Of a DNA stretch of 64,000 nucleotides, positions 50,983-58,866 are shown one piece after another (the first letter of the stretch is position 1; the number at the start of each line of letters is the position of its first letter). Both the position numbers and the translations under genes were made by a program. The stretch lies in NCBI RefSeq assembly GCF_900465055.1, contig NZ_LS483250.1, positions 1,302,001-1,366,000 of the forward strand, written 5' to 3'. The notes below the pieces were generated by a model, which worked only from the letters and a program-made list of their open reading frames with translations, had not been told where the DNA came from and did not search any database. Source of the DNA: Moritella yayanosii. GTDB lineage: Bacteria; Pseudomonadota; Gammaproteobacteria; Enterobacterales; Moritellaceae.

Positions 50983-52935
50983 TTAAAAACGTGCGTGGAT
51001 CTCTTTAGGCTTAAGAAACTCAAGCGGTTTATCTAAAATATGCTGATAAATGACGTTATAGACTAAAACATTTTTGACATAACGTCGGGTTTCTTTATAG
51101 GGAATGGCTTCAATCCAACTATCCATCGTTAAGCCTTGCTCTGCCCTGCCGTCTTTGCTGCCTTGCCAGCGATCAACTCGATTCGGCCCCGCATTATATG
51201 CCGCAGTGGCCAGCACCCGATTGCCTTTATAGCGCTTAAGTAAGCTATCAAAATAGGCTGACCCTAACTGTACATTGATATCGCCATCGGTTAATTGCGC
51301 TCGCCGCTTATAATCTGTCAACCCTATTTTACGTGCGATCTCTTTTGCCGTTTGTGGCATCAGTTGCATATAGCCACGAGCCCCAACCGGAGAATAAGCA
51401 AACTCGTCAAAAGAACTTTCCTGGCGGGTAATGGCGTAAATATAGCTTGAATCGAGTTCATATCGCTCGGCATTAGCATAAAACAACTGGGGGTTAGCGG
51501 CGGGGAAACGAATATTCAAAGCACTCCAACTTTTAGACAGGATACTGGCAACGACCGAAAGATGAGCCCAGCCTTTTTGAAAGGCAAATAAGCCTAACTG
51601 CCTTTGCAAATTGATACTTTGATTGCTAATTAAGACTCGCCACTCACGTTTAAGTAAATACCTATGTTGCTGGAAATACAGTTCACCAATATGTGTAAGT
51701 TGTGTTTGCAGGTGATCTAAGTCTTGCTGCTGTTCGTTGACGATATTGGCATTAAATTGGTAATCCAAACCTAATTTCTGCGCGGCCAAAAAGCCGTAGT
51801 AATTACGCTCAGTCGCGATTTGTTGATAAAGTTTATCGGCCTGACTTTGTTGCTGTTTATTTTCCAATACCCGTGCTTGCCAATACAACCATTTACTATC
51901 CTGTTGCTTAGCCTCGCTCAGCTGCGCTAGCCAATATTCTATATCGGGCCAATTATTTAATTTAATCGCATAACGGATCCGACGCTCCGTTAATGGTGTA
52001 TTCCCTAAAGCCAAAAGCGCTTTATCTGACCACTGTAACAACTTGGTTTCATTACGGATCATAATGCGCGATATAAGATATTTTTTTAATTTGACTTGCT
52101 CTGCTGATGTAAAAGATCTCTTACGCTCATAAGCGAGATAGGCATTTAATCCTAGTTCAATATCTTTTTTAGCAAGACGTTTAATGCTGGCGGCTAAAAA
52201 AACATGGCTAGCCTGCGCCTCCCTGTTAAGTAAGTCGCGGTTAAATGAGCGGTCCTTAAATAAAGGGCTGTTTAATACCTTTGTCGGTGTTTTATGTAAG
52301 GCATATAACTGCGTAGCTAACCGTTTATTATTCTTGTCCATTAAGGTGATTAAATAGGACATAAGGGATGTTTTATTCTTCACATAAGCTAAATGAAAGC
52401 GCTGCAAAATTAATGTCTGAGATATTTTCTTACTATCAAGATAATACTGCAAAACGCTATCACAGGCCTTTGGCAAGGAAGCTCCCGTTAACCAGGTTTT
52501 TTGCACATCAATCCAAATGTCATCGGCTTGATCACCCGCTAATCGCGCCTGAAAATGATAGCATTTCAAGTCGACTGAATTGGGGAGTCGCGGATAAAAA
52601 GACAGATACTCACGCCAATATTGGTTTTTTGCTAAGTAATATAAATAACTTCGCTGCAGATCATAACTCACGCGACGATCAAGGTGATCCTGTATAAAAG
52701 CTTGCACAGCAGACAAACTGTCACGGCTAAAATGAGCTTTAAGCTGCTGGTATTCAAGCAGGTAAGTTAATGGGTATGCAGGGATGAGCTTTGTTGTTTG
52801 TAACGCTTCAGACCACATCTTTTGGGATTGTAAGTCTACAGCTTGCGTATACAAGCCTCTTTGCTGACCCCAGGTAAGCGAGGTCGCAAAACTTGAGAAT
52901 GAGAATAAAAACAAAGATAGAAAAAATATTTTCAT
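50983..52935 (-). CDS. slt: Soluble lytic murein transglycosylase
   Basis: 650 residues from the ATG at 52933-52935; a longer frame to 53010 is rejected because the signal peptide MKIFFLSLFLFSFSSFATS starts here. The doughnut-shaped helical U-domain (about 20-450) is followed by the SLT catalytic domain (about 480-620): AITRQESSFDEFAYSPVGAR with the catalytic Glu, then GYMQLMPQTAKEIARKIG and AAYNAGPNRVDRW. It cleaves peptidoglycan glycan strands to anhydro-muropeptides in the periplasm. Monocistronic. Confidence 0.95.
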   Translation of the reverse strand: MKIFFLSLFLFSFSSFATSLTWGQQRGLYTQAVDLQSQKMWSEALQTTKLIPAYPLTYLLEYQQLKAHFSRDSLSAVQAFIQDHLDRRVSYDLQRSYLYYLAKNQYWREYLSFYPRLPNSVDLKCYHFQARLAGDQADDIWIDVQKTWLTGASLPKACDSVLQYYLDSKKISQTLILQRFHLAYVKNKTSLMSYLITLMDKNNKRLATQLYALHKTPTKVLNSPLFKDRSFNRDLLNREAQASHVFLAASIKRLAKKDIELGLNAYLAYERKRSFTSAEQVKLKKYLISRIMIRNETKLLQWSDKALLALGNTPLTERRIRYAIKLNNWPDIEYWLAQLSEAKQQDSKWLYWQARVLENKQQQSQADKLYQQIATERNYYGFLAAQKLGLDYQFNANIVNEQQQDLDHLQTQLTHIGELYFQQHRYLLKREWRVLISNQSINLQRQLGLFAFQKGWAHLSVVASILSKSWSALNIRFPAANPQLFYANAERYELDSSYIYAITRQESSFDEFAYSPVGARGYMQLMPQTAKEIARKIGLTDYKRRAQLTDGDINVQLGSAYFDSLLKRYKGNRVLATAAYNAGPNRVDRWQGSKDGRAEQGLTMDSWIEAIPYKETRRYVKNVLVYNVIYQHILDKPLEFLKPKEIHARF

Positions 52936-53176
52936 CGATTCGTCCGTGAAATACTCTGCTTTAGCACAGTGAGGGATCCCTGTTAAAACATTATACGTAA
53001 AAAATAACAATCTATTAACGTCAAAATATTAACACAGGGGCTATTATGGTGCTAATGATTGATTCAGTCTTCATACCACAATAAGTAGATTCCGCCACAT
53101 TAGGGGGGGGGCACACAGATAAAGTTTACTGCATATCACTGATTTATAAAATAAAAACAACTGTTAACCATAATGG

Positions 53177-53599
53177 TTATTTTTCCAGATGAACAATTAA
53201 TAAGTCTGTGTTGACGGTGTTGGCAATTTTCCGTACTGAAGATAATAAACGACTCCAGAAATCATGATGGTGTCCACAAACTAACAGATCAGCATCTAAT
53301 TGATTGACTGCTGCTGTTAATTTTACCTCCAAATCACCTATTACAACCAACATATTTTCTACGGGGTAATCCAGTCGAACGGCTAATGCGCGCAGCTCTT
53401 GCTTCTCTTTTCTGTTATCAACTTCAGGCATAGCTAATAATGAGGTGCTCCGCGCTCCTGAAGTACTCAAATGATTGGGATCGACATAAATAAATGAAAG
53501 TTTCGCATTCGCCTCTTTTGCTAATGAGACAGCTTTACTAATCACTATTTCACTGGATTTAGTTAAATCAACAGCAACTAATATATGGTTATAGCTCAT
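53177..53599 (-). CDS. Universal stress protein, UspA family
   Basis: 140 residues: MSYNHILVAVDLTKSSEIVI start, VDPNHLSTSG, and the C-terminal nucleotide-loop region LLVCGHHHDFWSRLLSSVRK, then DLLIVH. Classic UspFG proteins have G-x2-G-x9-G(S/T); here the loop is GHHHDFW and lacks the second Gly, as in UspA proteins that do not bind ATP. Cytoplasmic stress protein. Upstream on the top strand begins the repeat-rich stretch before the dif-like module. Confidence 0.9.
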   Translation of the reverse strand: MSYNHILVAVDLTKSSEIVISKAVSLAKEANAKLSFIYVDPNHLSTSGARSTSLLAMPEVDNRKEKQELRALAVRLDYPVENMLVVIGDLEVKLTAAVNQLDADLLVCGHHHDFWSRLLSSVRKIANTVNTDLLIVHLEK

Positions 53600-53654
53600 T
53601 GAATTCCCCCTATGAAGCCTCTTATCAAGAGTAGCAGACTTGTATGGTTCAGAG

Positions 53655-53874
53655 ACTTCACATGAGTAAATGTATGCGAGCTATCATCAATAAAATCTTC
53701 AAGAGTAAAAGCGCAAACAAATAAAGGGGCAAATTTGGCTTAGCGCTATTGATTAGAGCTGTAACTCTAAGCCATTGATGGACATAACCTTGTTAGAGTT
53801 ATTATTCTAGCCGATGGTAATGCTCATTAGATTTTCTAGGGGAAGTGAAGGGATCTAACTGATACCCTCACTCC
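53655..53874. repeat. Dispersed intergenic repeat, copy A
   Basis: 53660-53745 aligns with 56650-56744 (CACATGA-TAAAATGTATG, GGGGCA-ATGGCTTAG). 53738-53845 aligns with 41876-41966 (CTTAGCG, AAGCCAT, GGACATAA, CTAGC-GAT-GTAAT, CATTAGATTT). No gene lies in it. It ends exactly where the dif-like site begins. Confidence 0.55.
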
Positions 53875-53902
53875 ATTAACCATAACATGCGTTATGCGCA
53901 GG
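53875..53902. other. dif-like XerC/XerD site 1
   Basis: The left arm ATTAACCATAA matches the reverse XerD arm of gammaproteobacterial dif (ATTTAACATAA) at 9 of 11. A six-base core CATGCG is followed by the right arm TTATGCGCAGG, which matches the reverse XerC arm (TTATGCGCACC) at 9 of 11. The 11-6-11 layout is exact. The IS1202-like element starts five bases beyond the XerC arm. Confidence 0.65.
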
Positions 53903-53907
53903 TTTAA

Positions 53908-55466
53908 TGTAGGTCCCCGTTAGAGATGTCAGGTTTGTCACCGTTAGAAATGTCATGTTGAACTATCTTCAGAGCATCAATTCGACGCTCTGGACCTACA
54001 TGATGTTACTGACTATGACTGATATTGAAATATACAAAATTAATACCATCAAAAATGTTATTGATAAACGCATCTCTGGCGTCGATGCTGCCGCGCTTCT
54101 TAACCTAAGTCCACGGCAAGTATATCGACTGACGAAGCAATATTTAAAACATGGTGCCGAAGGTTTGATTTCACATAAACGTGGCCAGCCAAGTAATCAC
54201 CACCATTCCTATAAATTCAAACAACACGTTCTTGACCTGGTTCAAATCCATTATCAAGATTTTGGTCCAACTCTCGCACACGAAAAACTCACCGAACTAC
54301 ATGCTATCTCAGTTGGTGTTGAAACCCTGCGTCAATGGATGATCACTGACGGTCTATGGTTGCCGCATGCCAAACGTAAGCCTCAAGTATATCAACCTCG
54401 CTATCGTCGTGATTGCGTTGGTGAGCTCATACAAATTGACGGTTCTCATCATGACTGGTTTGAAGGCCGCAGCGATAAATGTTGCCTGATCGTTTATATC
54501 GATGATGCTACCAGTCAGATCATGAGTTTGAGATTTACTAATGCAGAAACCACGCTCGATTACATGGCCATAACACGTGAATATATAATGCAATATGGCA
54601 AGCCTACCGCGTTTTATTCAGATAAACATTCCGTATTTAGAGTTAATAGTCGCGATGCTAAAACGGCTAAAATAACGCAATTTGGCCGAGCTCTGAAAGA
54701 CCTAAACATAGAGTTACTCTGTGCTAATAGCTCTCAAGCTAAAGGCCGCGTTGAACGTGCTAACAAAACATTACAGGACCGATTGATTAAAGAAATGCGT
54801 CTTGAAGGGATTGATAATATCGAAGACGCCAATGTATGGTTACCGAAATTTATAGCTGATTTCAATCGCCGGTTTGCAAAACCCCCGCTCTACGCCAAAA
54901 ATATGCACAGGTCGGTTACCGAGCAACCTTATGAATTAGAAGATATTTTCTCTTGGCAAGAACACCGAAAATTATCGAACTCATTAACTTTACAATACGA
55001 CAAGGTGCTTTATATGATTGAATCAACTGAAGAAAATAATCGATTAACGCGTGAAACGGTTAAGGTTTTAGATTATCCAGATGGCACAATTGCAATTCAC
55101 TATGGACATCGAACGTTAAAATATCAAATATTTGATAAGCTCCAAAAAGTAAATCAAGGTCAGGTTGTTGATAATAAACGGCTTGGCGCAGTGCTAAAAC
55201 TAGCTCAAACGGAACAACGAATATTAGAGATGGAAGATAAGCGTTCACGCAGTAAAAAAGCACCTAAACGTTCTGCTCAGAAACGAGCAATAGCGCAACT
55301 TAGAGCCATAAACCCAGTGTTAGTTAACCCCGATGAGTTTAAGCCAAGCTCATCAAGGCGGTGACTGAAAAATTGATTTGTCGCCGTTTGTTACATATCT
55401 TTAATTAATACCAAAAGCGACATTTCTATTGGTGAGAAAACATGACATTTTAAATGGGGTTTAACA
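53908..55466 (+). mobile_element. IS1202-like insertion sequence next to the dif-like site
   Basis: Ends: left TGTAGGTCCCCGTTAGAGAT then GTC; right, read inward on the other strand, TGTTAAACCCCATTTAAAAT then GTC. Both contain inner repeats of (A/T)TAGAAATGTC, the probable transposase sites. TTTAA flanks both ends (53903-53907 and 55467-55471), a 5-base target duplication. An alternative reading is a 15-base duplication (TTTAATGTAGGTCCC at 53903 and at 55467), which would move the left end to 53918. Five-base duplications five bases from the XerC arm are, as I recall, the habit of the ISAba32-type IS1202 relatives. Confidence 0.7.
54015..55364 (+). CDS. IS1202/ISNCY-type DDE transposase
   Basis: 449 residues from MTDIEIYKINTIKNVIDKRI; longer starts at 53955 fall inside the terminal repeat. 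N-terminal HTH: ISGVDAAALLNLSPRQVYRL and GAEGLISHKRGQPSN, a typical ISNCY/IS1202 opening. Integrase-fold core: LIQIDGSHHDWFEG (first Asp), TAFYSDKHSVFRV (second Asp) and SQAKGRVERANKTLQDRL (Glu). The C-terminal tail is basic (RSRSKKAPKRSAQKRAIAQL). It looks intact and possibly active. Confidence 0.85.
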   Translation: MTDIEIYKINTIKNVIDKRISGVDAAALLNLSPRQVYRLTKQYLKHGAEGLISHKRGQPSNHHHSYKFKQHVLDLVQIHYQDFGPTLAHEKLTELHAISVGVETLRQWMITDGLWLPHAKRKPQVYQPRYRRDCVGELIQIDGSHHDWFEGRSDKCCLIVYIDDATSQIMSLRFTNAETTLDYMAITREYIMQYGKPTAFYSDKHSVFRVNSRDAKTAKITQFGRALKDLNIELLCANSSQAKGRVERANKTLQDRLIKEMRLEGIDNIEDANVWLPKFIADFNRRFAKPPLYAKNMHRSVTEQPYELEDIFSWQEHRKLSNSLTLQYDKVLYMIESTEENNRLTRETVKVLDYPDGTIAIHYGHRTLKYQIFDKLQKVNQGQVVDNKRLGAVLKLAQTEQRILEMEDKRSRSKKAPKRSAQKRAIAQLRAINPVLVNPDEFKPSSSRR

Positions 55467-55481
55467 TTTAATGTAGGTCCC

Positions 55482-55752
55482 TGTAATGTAACAACGATGA
55501 TCTATATCAAAAGCTACAAATGATTGGTCAAAATTAAGATTTGACTCATGTGTCACATGTAACAGGTTTAAGTAATGGATATAAATATTACTAGGTAATA
55601 CTTATATGTTGTCACAACAGGAAATCTCATTGAGATGTTTGATGGCCGTTAGCTATGTGCCTGGAATAATTCTGGGTGGGAGTTAGTTCGCTATATTTCA
55701 CGTAGCGAACCACAATTAAATATAATGTTCGTTATAAACTGGTACCAGAGTG
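55482..55752. other. Spacer between the IS and brnA with a weak third dif-like match
   Basis: No gene. 55715-55742 reads ATTAAATATAA, core TGTTCG, TTATAAACTGG: the first arm matches the XerD arm at 9 of 11, but the second matches XerC at only 5 of 11. If real it would put a site on each side of brnTA. Confidence 0.25.
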
Positions 55753-55971
55753 CTATGCATTCCACGTCATATCAATTTTTCTATGTGTGGCGACACAATC
55801 ACGTAAGTATAGGTTTATTAGGCTCTGGTAAGGCACTCCAGACTCTTCAGCCATATCTTTGAAGTAAGATATAACATCTTCACCTAATCGCATTGTGACC
55901 GGCTTTTTCAGTTTACTCGCATAGGGGTTCTTGCGAGATTTCATTTTAGAAAAATCATATTCATCTTTCAT
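55753..55971 (-). CDS. brnA: BrnA antitoxin
   Basis: 72 residues with a basic linker and a ribbon-helix-helix (KKPVTMRLGEDVISYFKDMA, then ESGVPYQSLINLYLRDCV), the BrnA/COG3514 pattern. It binds BrnT and the operon promoter. Located 2 bases after brnT on the same strand, the standard toxin-first BrnTA order. Confidence 0.92.
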   Translation of the reverse strand: MKDEYDFSKMKSRKNPYASKLKKPVTMRLGEDVISYFKDMAEESGVPYQSLINLYLRDCVATHRKIDMTWNA

Positions 55972-55973
55972 TT

Positions 55974-56258
55974 TTAATGCCCTCTACGATAATGTTTTTG
56001 TTCGTTCTTCGTTGCTTTTCTAGATGAAATAATTCGAATGGTGTTTCCATTATCCCTTTCGCAATGGCAAACAATAAGAATATTGGTTTCATTACTCATT
56101 CCAAGCATTAAAAAACGATCTTCAACATCGGAGTTATCTTGGTCAAAAAACTGTATAGCGAATTCATCGTAGAATACTGAACGAGACTCTTCGAACGATA
56201 CGCCATGTTTTTTGATGTTTATATCAGCTTTCGCTGGATTCCAATCGAATTTAATCAT
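55974..56258 (-). CDS. brnT: BrnT toxin (RelE-fold ribonuclease)
   Basis: 94 residues: FDWNPAKADINIKKHGVSFE, ESRSVFYDEFAIQFFDQDN, then RIISSRKATKNEQKHYRRGH. The D-W-x-x-x-K-x-x-x-N-x-x-K-H-G-V-S-F-E start and the R-x-I-S-x-R-x-A-x-x-x-E end are diagnostic for BrnT (DUF497), which cleaves RNA. First gene of the brnTA operon, with a palindrome at its start. Confidence 0.93.
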   Translation of the reverse strand: MIKFDWNPAKADINIKKHGVSFEESRSVFYDEFAIQFFDQDNSDVEDRFLMLGMSNETNILIVCHCERDNGNTIRIISSRKATKNEQKHYRRGH

Positions 56259-56273
56259 ACATACATTGTATGT
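56259..56273. promoter_or_regulatory. BrnA operator candidate
   Basis: ACATAC-ATT-GTATGT is a perfect palindrome (6-base arms) lying against the brnT start codon, where BrnA ribbon-helix-helix autorepression is expected. Confidence 0.6.
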
Positions 56274-56336
56274 ACATGGTGGGGGACTGTCAAATAATCA
56301 GGTGAGTGGTTCGCTAGAGAGGGCTAACGAACCGTA

Positions 56337-56364
56337 ATCTTACATAACATGCGTTATACGCATA
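56337..56364. other. dif-like XerC/XerD site 2
   Basis: The left arm ATCTTACATAA matches the reverse XerD arm at 9 of 11, the core is again CATGCG, and the right arm TTATACGCATA matches the reverse XerC arm at 8 of 11. Same orientation and same core as site 1, so recombination between them would excise about 2.46 kb containing the IS and brnTA. Confidence 0.6.
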
Positions 56365-56828
56365 GTCATTTCACTACTCAGGCAAAAAGTCCTCTCTAAC
56401 GCTTACTTTACCCCTTTAAAACCAATTTTAACCCGTAATTCTGGATGGATCATTTTGCACTGTCTTAGTGAATATCACTTTCGCATCGATTTTAATTGAA
56501 ATGCTTATTTCTAATGCTTTTGTAATATGGGATACAAGTCACTATAGGAGGGTGAGCCCCTTTGCATAATATCTAATCTAACCAAGGCTGGATCACAATT
56601 TAACTCGCAATAGAGTTCGCGTGTACTGTTGTGATATGACAGATTCCTCACATGATAAAATGTATGGCAAATCGATATGAAAACATCGTAAGTGAGTAAC
56701 TGCTCTAACGCAGAAAGGGGCAGATGGCTTAGAACTTGAGTTTTAAAAGACACGGTTCGCATAACAGAAAACATGGCCAAATAGGGATTAGCTCAATCAA
56801 CTTAAATCTTTATTTAATTCCCAGCATT
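56365..56828. repeat. Gene-free stretch with dispersed repeat copy B
   Basis: 56645-56745 aligns with 53655-53745 (CACATGATAAAATGTATGGC; AGAAAGGGGCAGATGGCTTA). An 89-codon minus frame (56511-56780) crosses the repeat and has no family signal, so I do not call it. No other gene seen. Confidence 0.5.
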
Positions 56829-57197
56829 CTAATTGTTCACCATCAGAGCAAAAACCGTATTAACTAAAGTAGAAGCGAATGCAATTTGGCTGAGTTGTTT
56901 AACCGCGGCTGTTGCTATCCCCAAACCACGGGCATCAGGAGCCACATTATAACCTATTTCAATACGGCTGTTTTTTGGGGCATCCTTAAAGCCACAGGCA
57001 CCAGTAATCTGAGTGTTTTTTTGGATGAAGTAAGGAAACGCCCAAATTACATCGACTAAATTATGACGAAGATCCATTGAGCGAACCAAAACATGTATAG
57101 GCGGAATAGAATGTTCAATAAACGTAAGATCTTTAGGCGTATCTCCAGACTGGATAAGCATTTTAAGCTGGATACCATTTAGTTGTATGAGTTGCAT
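56829..57197 (-). pseudogene. GNAT acetyltransferase, C-terminally truncated
   Basis: 122 codons: MQLIQLNGIQLKMLIQSGDT, GACGFKDAPKNSRIEIGYNV, APDARGLGIATAAVKQLSQI (the acetyl-CoA loop R-G-x-G-x-A) and VNTVFALMVNN. Full family members continue past this strand with about 50 residues (N-x-x-S-x-x-V-x-x-K-x-G-F). The coding part ends 50-80 bases from repeat copy B. It is probably not functional. Confidence 0.75.
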
Positions 57198-57246
57198 AAA
57201 TTACAGTGCCTATTTTAGAGATAAATGACCGTCGATAAATTAATAA

Positions 57247-58143
57247 TCAATTACTTAAATGTTGTTGCATAATTTCTCTCAATCGTTTTAACCCTTTCCC
57301 TTTATTCACGGTTTTCCAAGCAAGGTAAATGCCTGATATATGCTCGCCTTCGTCTAAGTCAATTGCGACTAAAGCACCCGAGTCTAAGTGTGACTGAATG
57401 CGTATTATCGGCAGATAGCCTACGCCAATGCCAGCAATAATGGCTTGGATCTTATGTTCAACGGAACTGACGTAAAAATGTCGGCTCAGTTCAATAATGT
57501 TATTTGACCAAGGCACTGCCGTCCTTGCCGAGTCGTGCACAACAACCGTGCGGTAGTTATCAATTTCAGATTTGCAGACTGGCGCTGTAAAACTCGCTAG
57601 CTCATGACCTTTAAGCACCACGAATATTTTCTGCAGATTGCCTAAGGCGGTCACACTAATACCTTGTTGCTGAGGAATGGGGTCTGGTGCGGCGATAAGT
57701 AAATCGGTGCGATCTTCAATCAATGCTTCCCACGAACCATGCATTACCTCTTCATTCATGTCGACTTCTATATTCGGATGCTCATTTAAAAACAGCGCTA
57801 ATGGTTTAAGTAATAGCTGCATATCAAAAAGAGAATCGAAGGTGATATTAATTTTAGGTTCCCAGCCATGGGAGATGGTTTGCGTTTGTTCTGTCAGCTT
57901 GCTCACGGCGCTAAGCACCTTGCGGCCTTCATCGAGTAAATGGCGACCCGCAGGCGTTAATACCGACCGCCGACCCTGACGCACAAACAAAGTCACCGCC
58001 AGTTGTTCTTCTAATTTCTGCACTATGTAAGAAAGTGCCGAGGGTACTTTGTTTAGCTGTTCAGCGGCTGCGGCAAAACTACCACGACGGTCAATCGTAT
58101 CAAGTACCTGCAATGCTTCTATCGTTATCGGAGATTTATACAT
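57247..58143 (-). CDS. yhaJ: YhaJ-like LysR regulator
   Basis: 298 residues from the ATG at 58141-58143. HTH: ALQVLDTIDRRGSFAAAAEQ, NKVPSALSYIVQKLEEQLAV, very close to E. coli YhaJ (IDRRGSFAAAADELGRVPSA). The effector domain ends VALDLDEGEHISGIYLAW-type. YhaJ activates yqjF and answers nitroaromatic and quinone-like compounds in E. coli. Here it is divergent from the DoxX gene by about 170 bases, the same pairing. Confidence 0.88.
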   Translation of the reverse strand: MYKSPITIEALQVLDTIDRRGSFAAAAEQLNKVPSALSYIVQKLEEQLAVTLFVRQGRRSVLTPAGRHLLDEGRKVLSAVSKLTEQTQTISHGWEPKINITFDSLFDMQLLLKPLALFLNEHPNIEVDMNEEVMHGSWEALIEDRTDLLIAAPDPIPQQQGISVTALGNLQKIFVVLKGHELASFTAPVCKSEIDNYRTVVVHDSARTAVPWSNNIIELSRHFYVSSVEHKIQAIIAGIGVGYLPIIRIQSHLDSGALVAIDLDEGEHISGIYLAWKTVNKGKGLKRLREIMQQHLSN

Positions 58144-58310
58144 GTATCGCCTCTCTCTTCTTATTATTTTATTGTCACGCTTATACACGCTGTCAATTGT
58201 TCAAATATTTTGAACATACTAAACAAATTTCAGCGGTTATTCCAATCCATTTAAGCGAATACAATAGCGTCATACTTAAAAACACATTAACGAATCAAAG
58301 AGAGCACAAC

Positions 58311-58757
58311 ATGAATACTGCAACAATTAAGAATATTTTAACATCAGATAACAATTTTTCGGCATTACCATTACGCTTAGTGGCAGGCATTATCTTCACC
58401 GCACACGGCGCGCAAAAATTGTTTGCTTGGTTCGGTGGTTATGGTTTGGAAGGCACAGGTCAATGGATGGAATCTATCGGCCTGGCACCAGGTTATTTAA
58501 TGGCGATGATGGCAGGCAGTGCAGAGTTCTTTGGTGGTCTATTGCTTATCTTAGGTTTATTGACTCGACCAACGGCATTGGTATTGGCTGTCACTATGGT
58601 TGTTGCCATTTTCAGTACCCATTTCGATAACGGTCTGTTCATGAGTAACAACGGCTATGAATTTGCCTTAGCACTGTTCGCAATCAGCCTGTCGGTAATG
58701 TTGCAAGGCGGCGGTAAATTATCAATCGATCGCCTTATCGTGAGCAAGCTTAGTTAA
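58311..58757 (+). CDS. yqjF: DoxX-family membrane protein (YqjF-like)
   Basis: 148 residues with four membrane helices: LVAGIIFTAHGAQKLFAWFG, GYLMAMMAGSAEFFGGLLLI, LGLLTRPTALVLAVTMVVAI, GYEFALALFAISLSVMLQGG. DoxX proteins link quinone and thiosulfate/redox stress. ATG after AAAGAGAG. First gene of an operon with yqjG and the pirin gene. Confidence 0.88.
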   Translation: MNTATIKNILTSDNNFSALPLRLVAGIIFTAHGAQKLFAWFGGYGLEGTGQWMESIGLAPGYLMAMMAGSAEFFGGLLLILGLLTRPTALVLAVTMVVAIFSTHFDNGLFMSNNGYEFALALFAISLSVMLQGGGKLSIDRLIVSKLS

Positions 58758-58866
58758 TAAACACGATACAAAGCATAAGCATAAAATTTAGTTTTGTCAG
58801 TCTAACGCGCCTAAACTTATATTAACGAAGGCAGGCGCTAGCACAACATAAATTAGGAGTATTATC

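Noticed and set aside
53875-53902. Integron attC-like reading of CATAAC...GTTATGC
   Set aside because: R and L box spacing is far too short for attC, while the 11-6-11 dif layout and arm matches are much better.
56511-56780. 89-codon minus-strand frame
   Set aside because: It runs through dispersed repeat copy B, has no family signal and no ribosome site.
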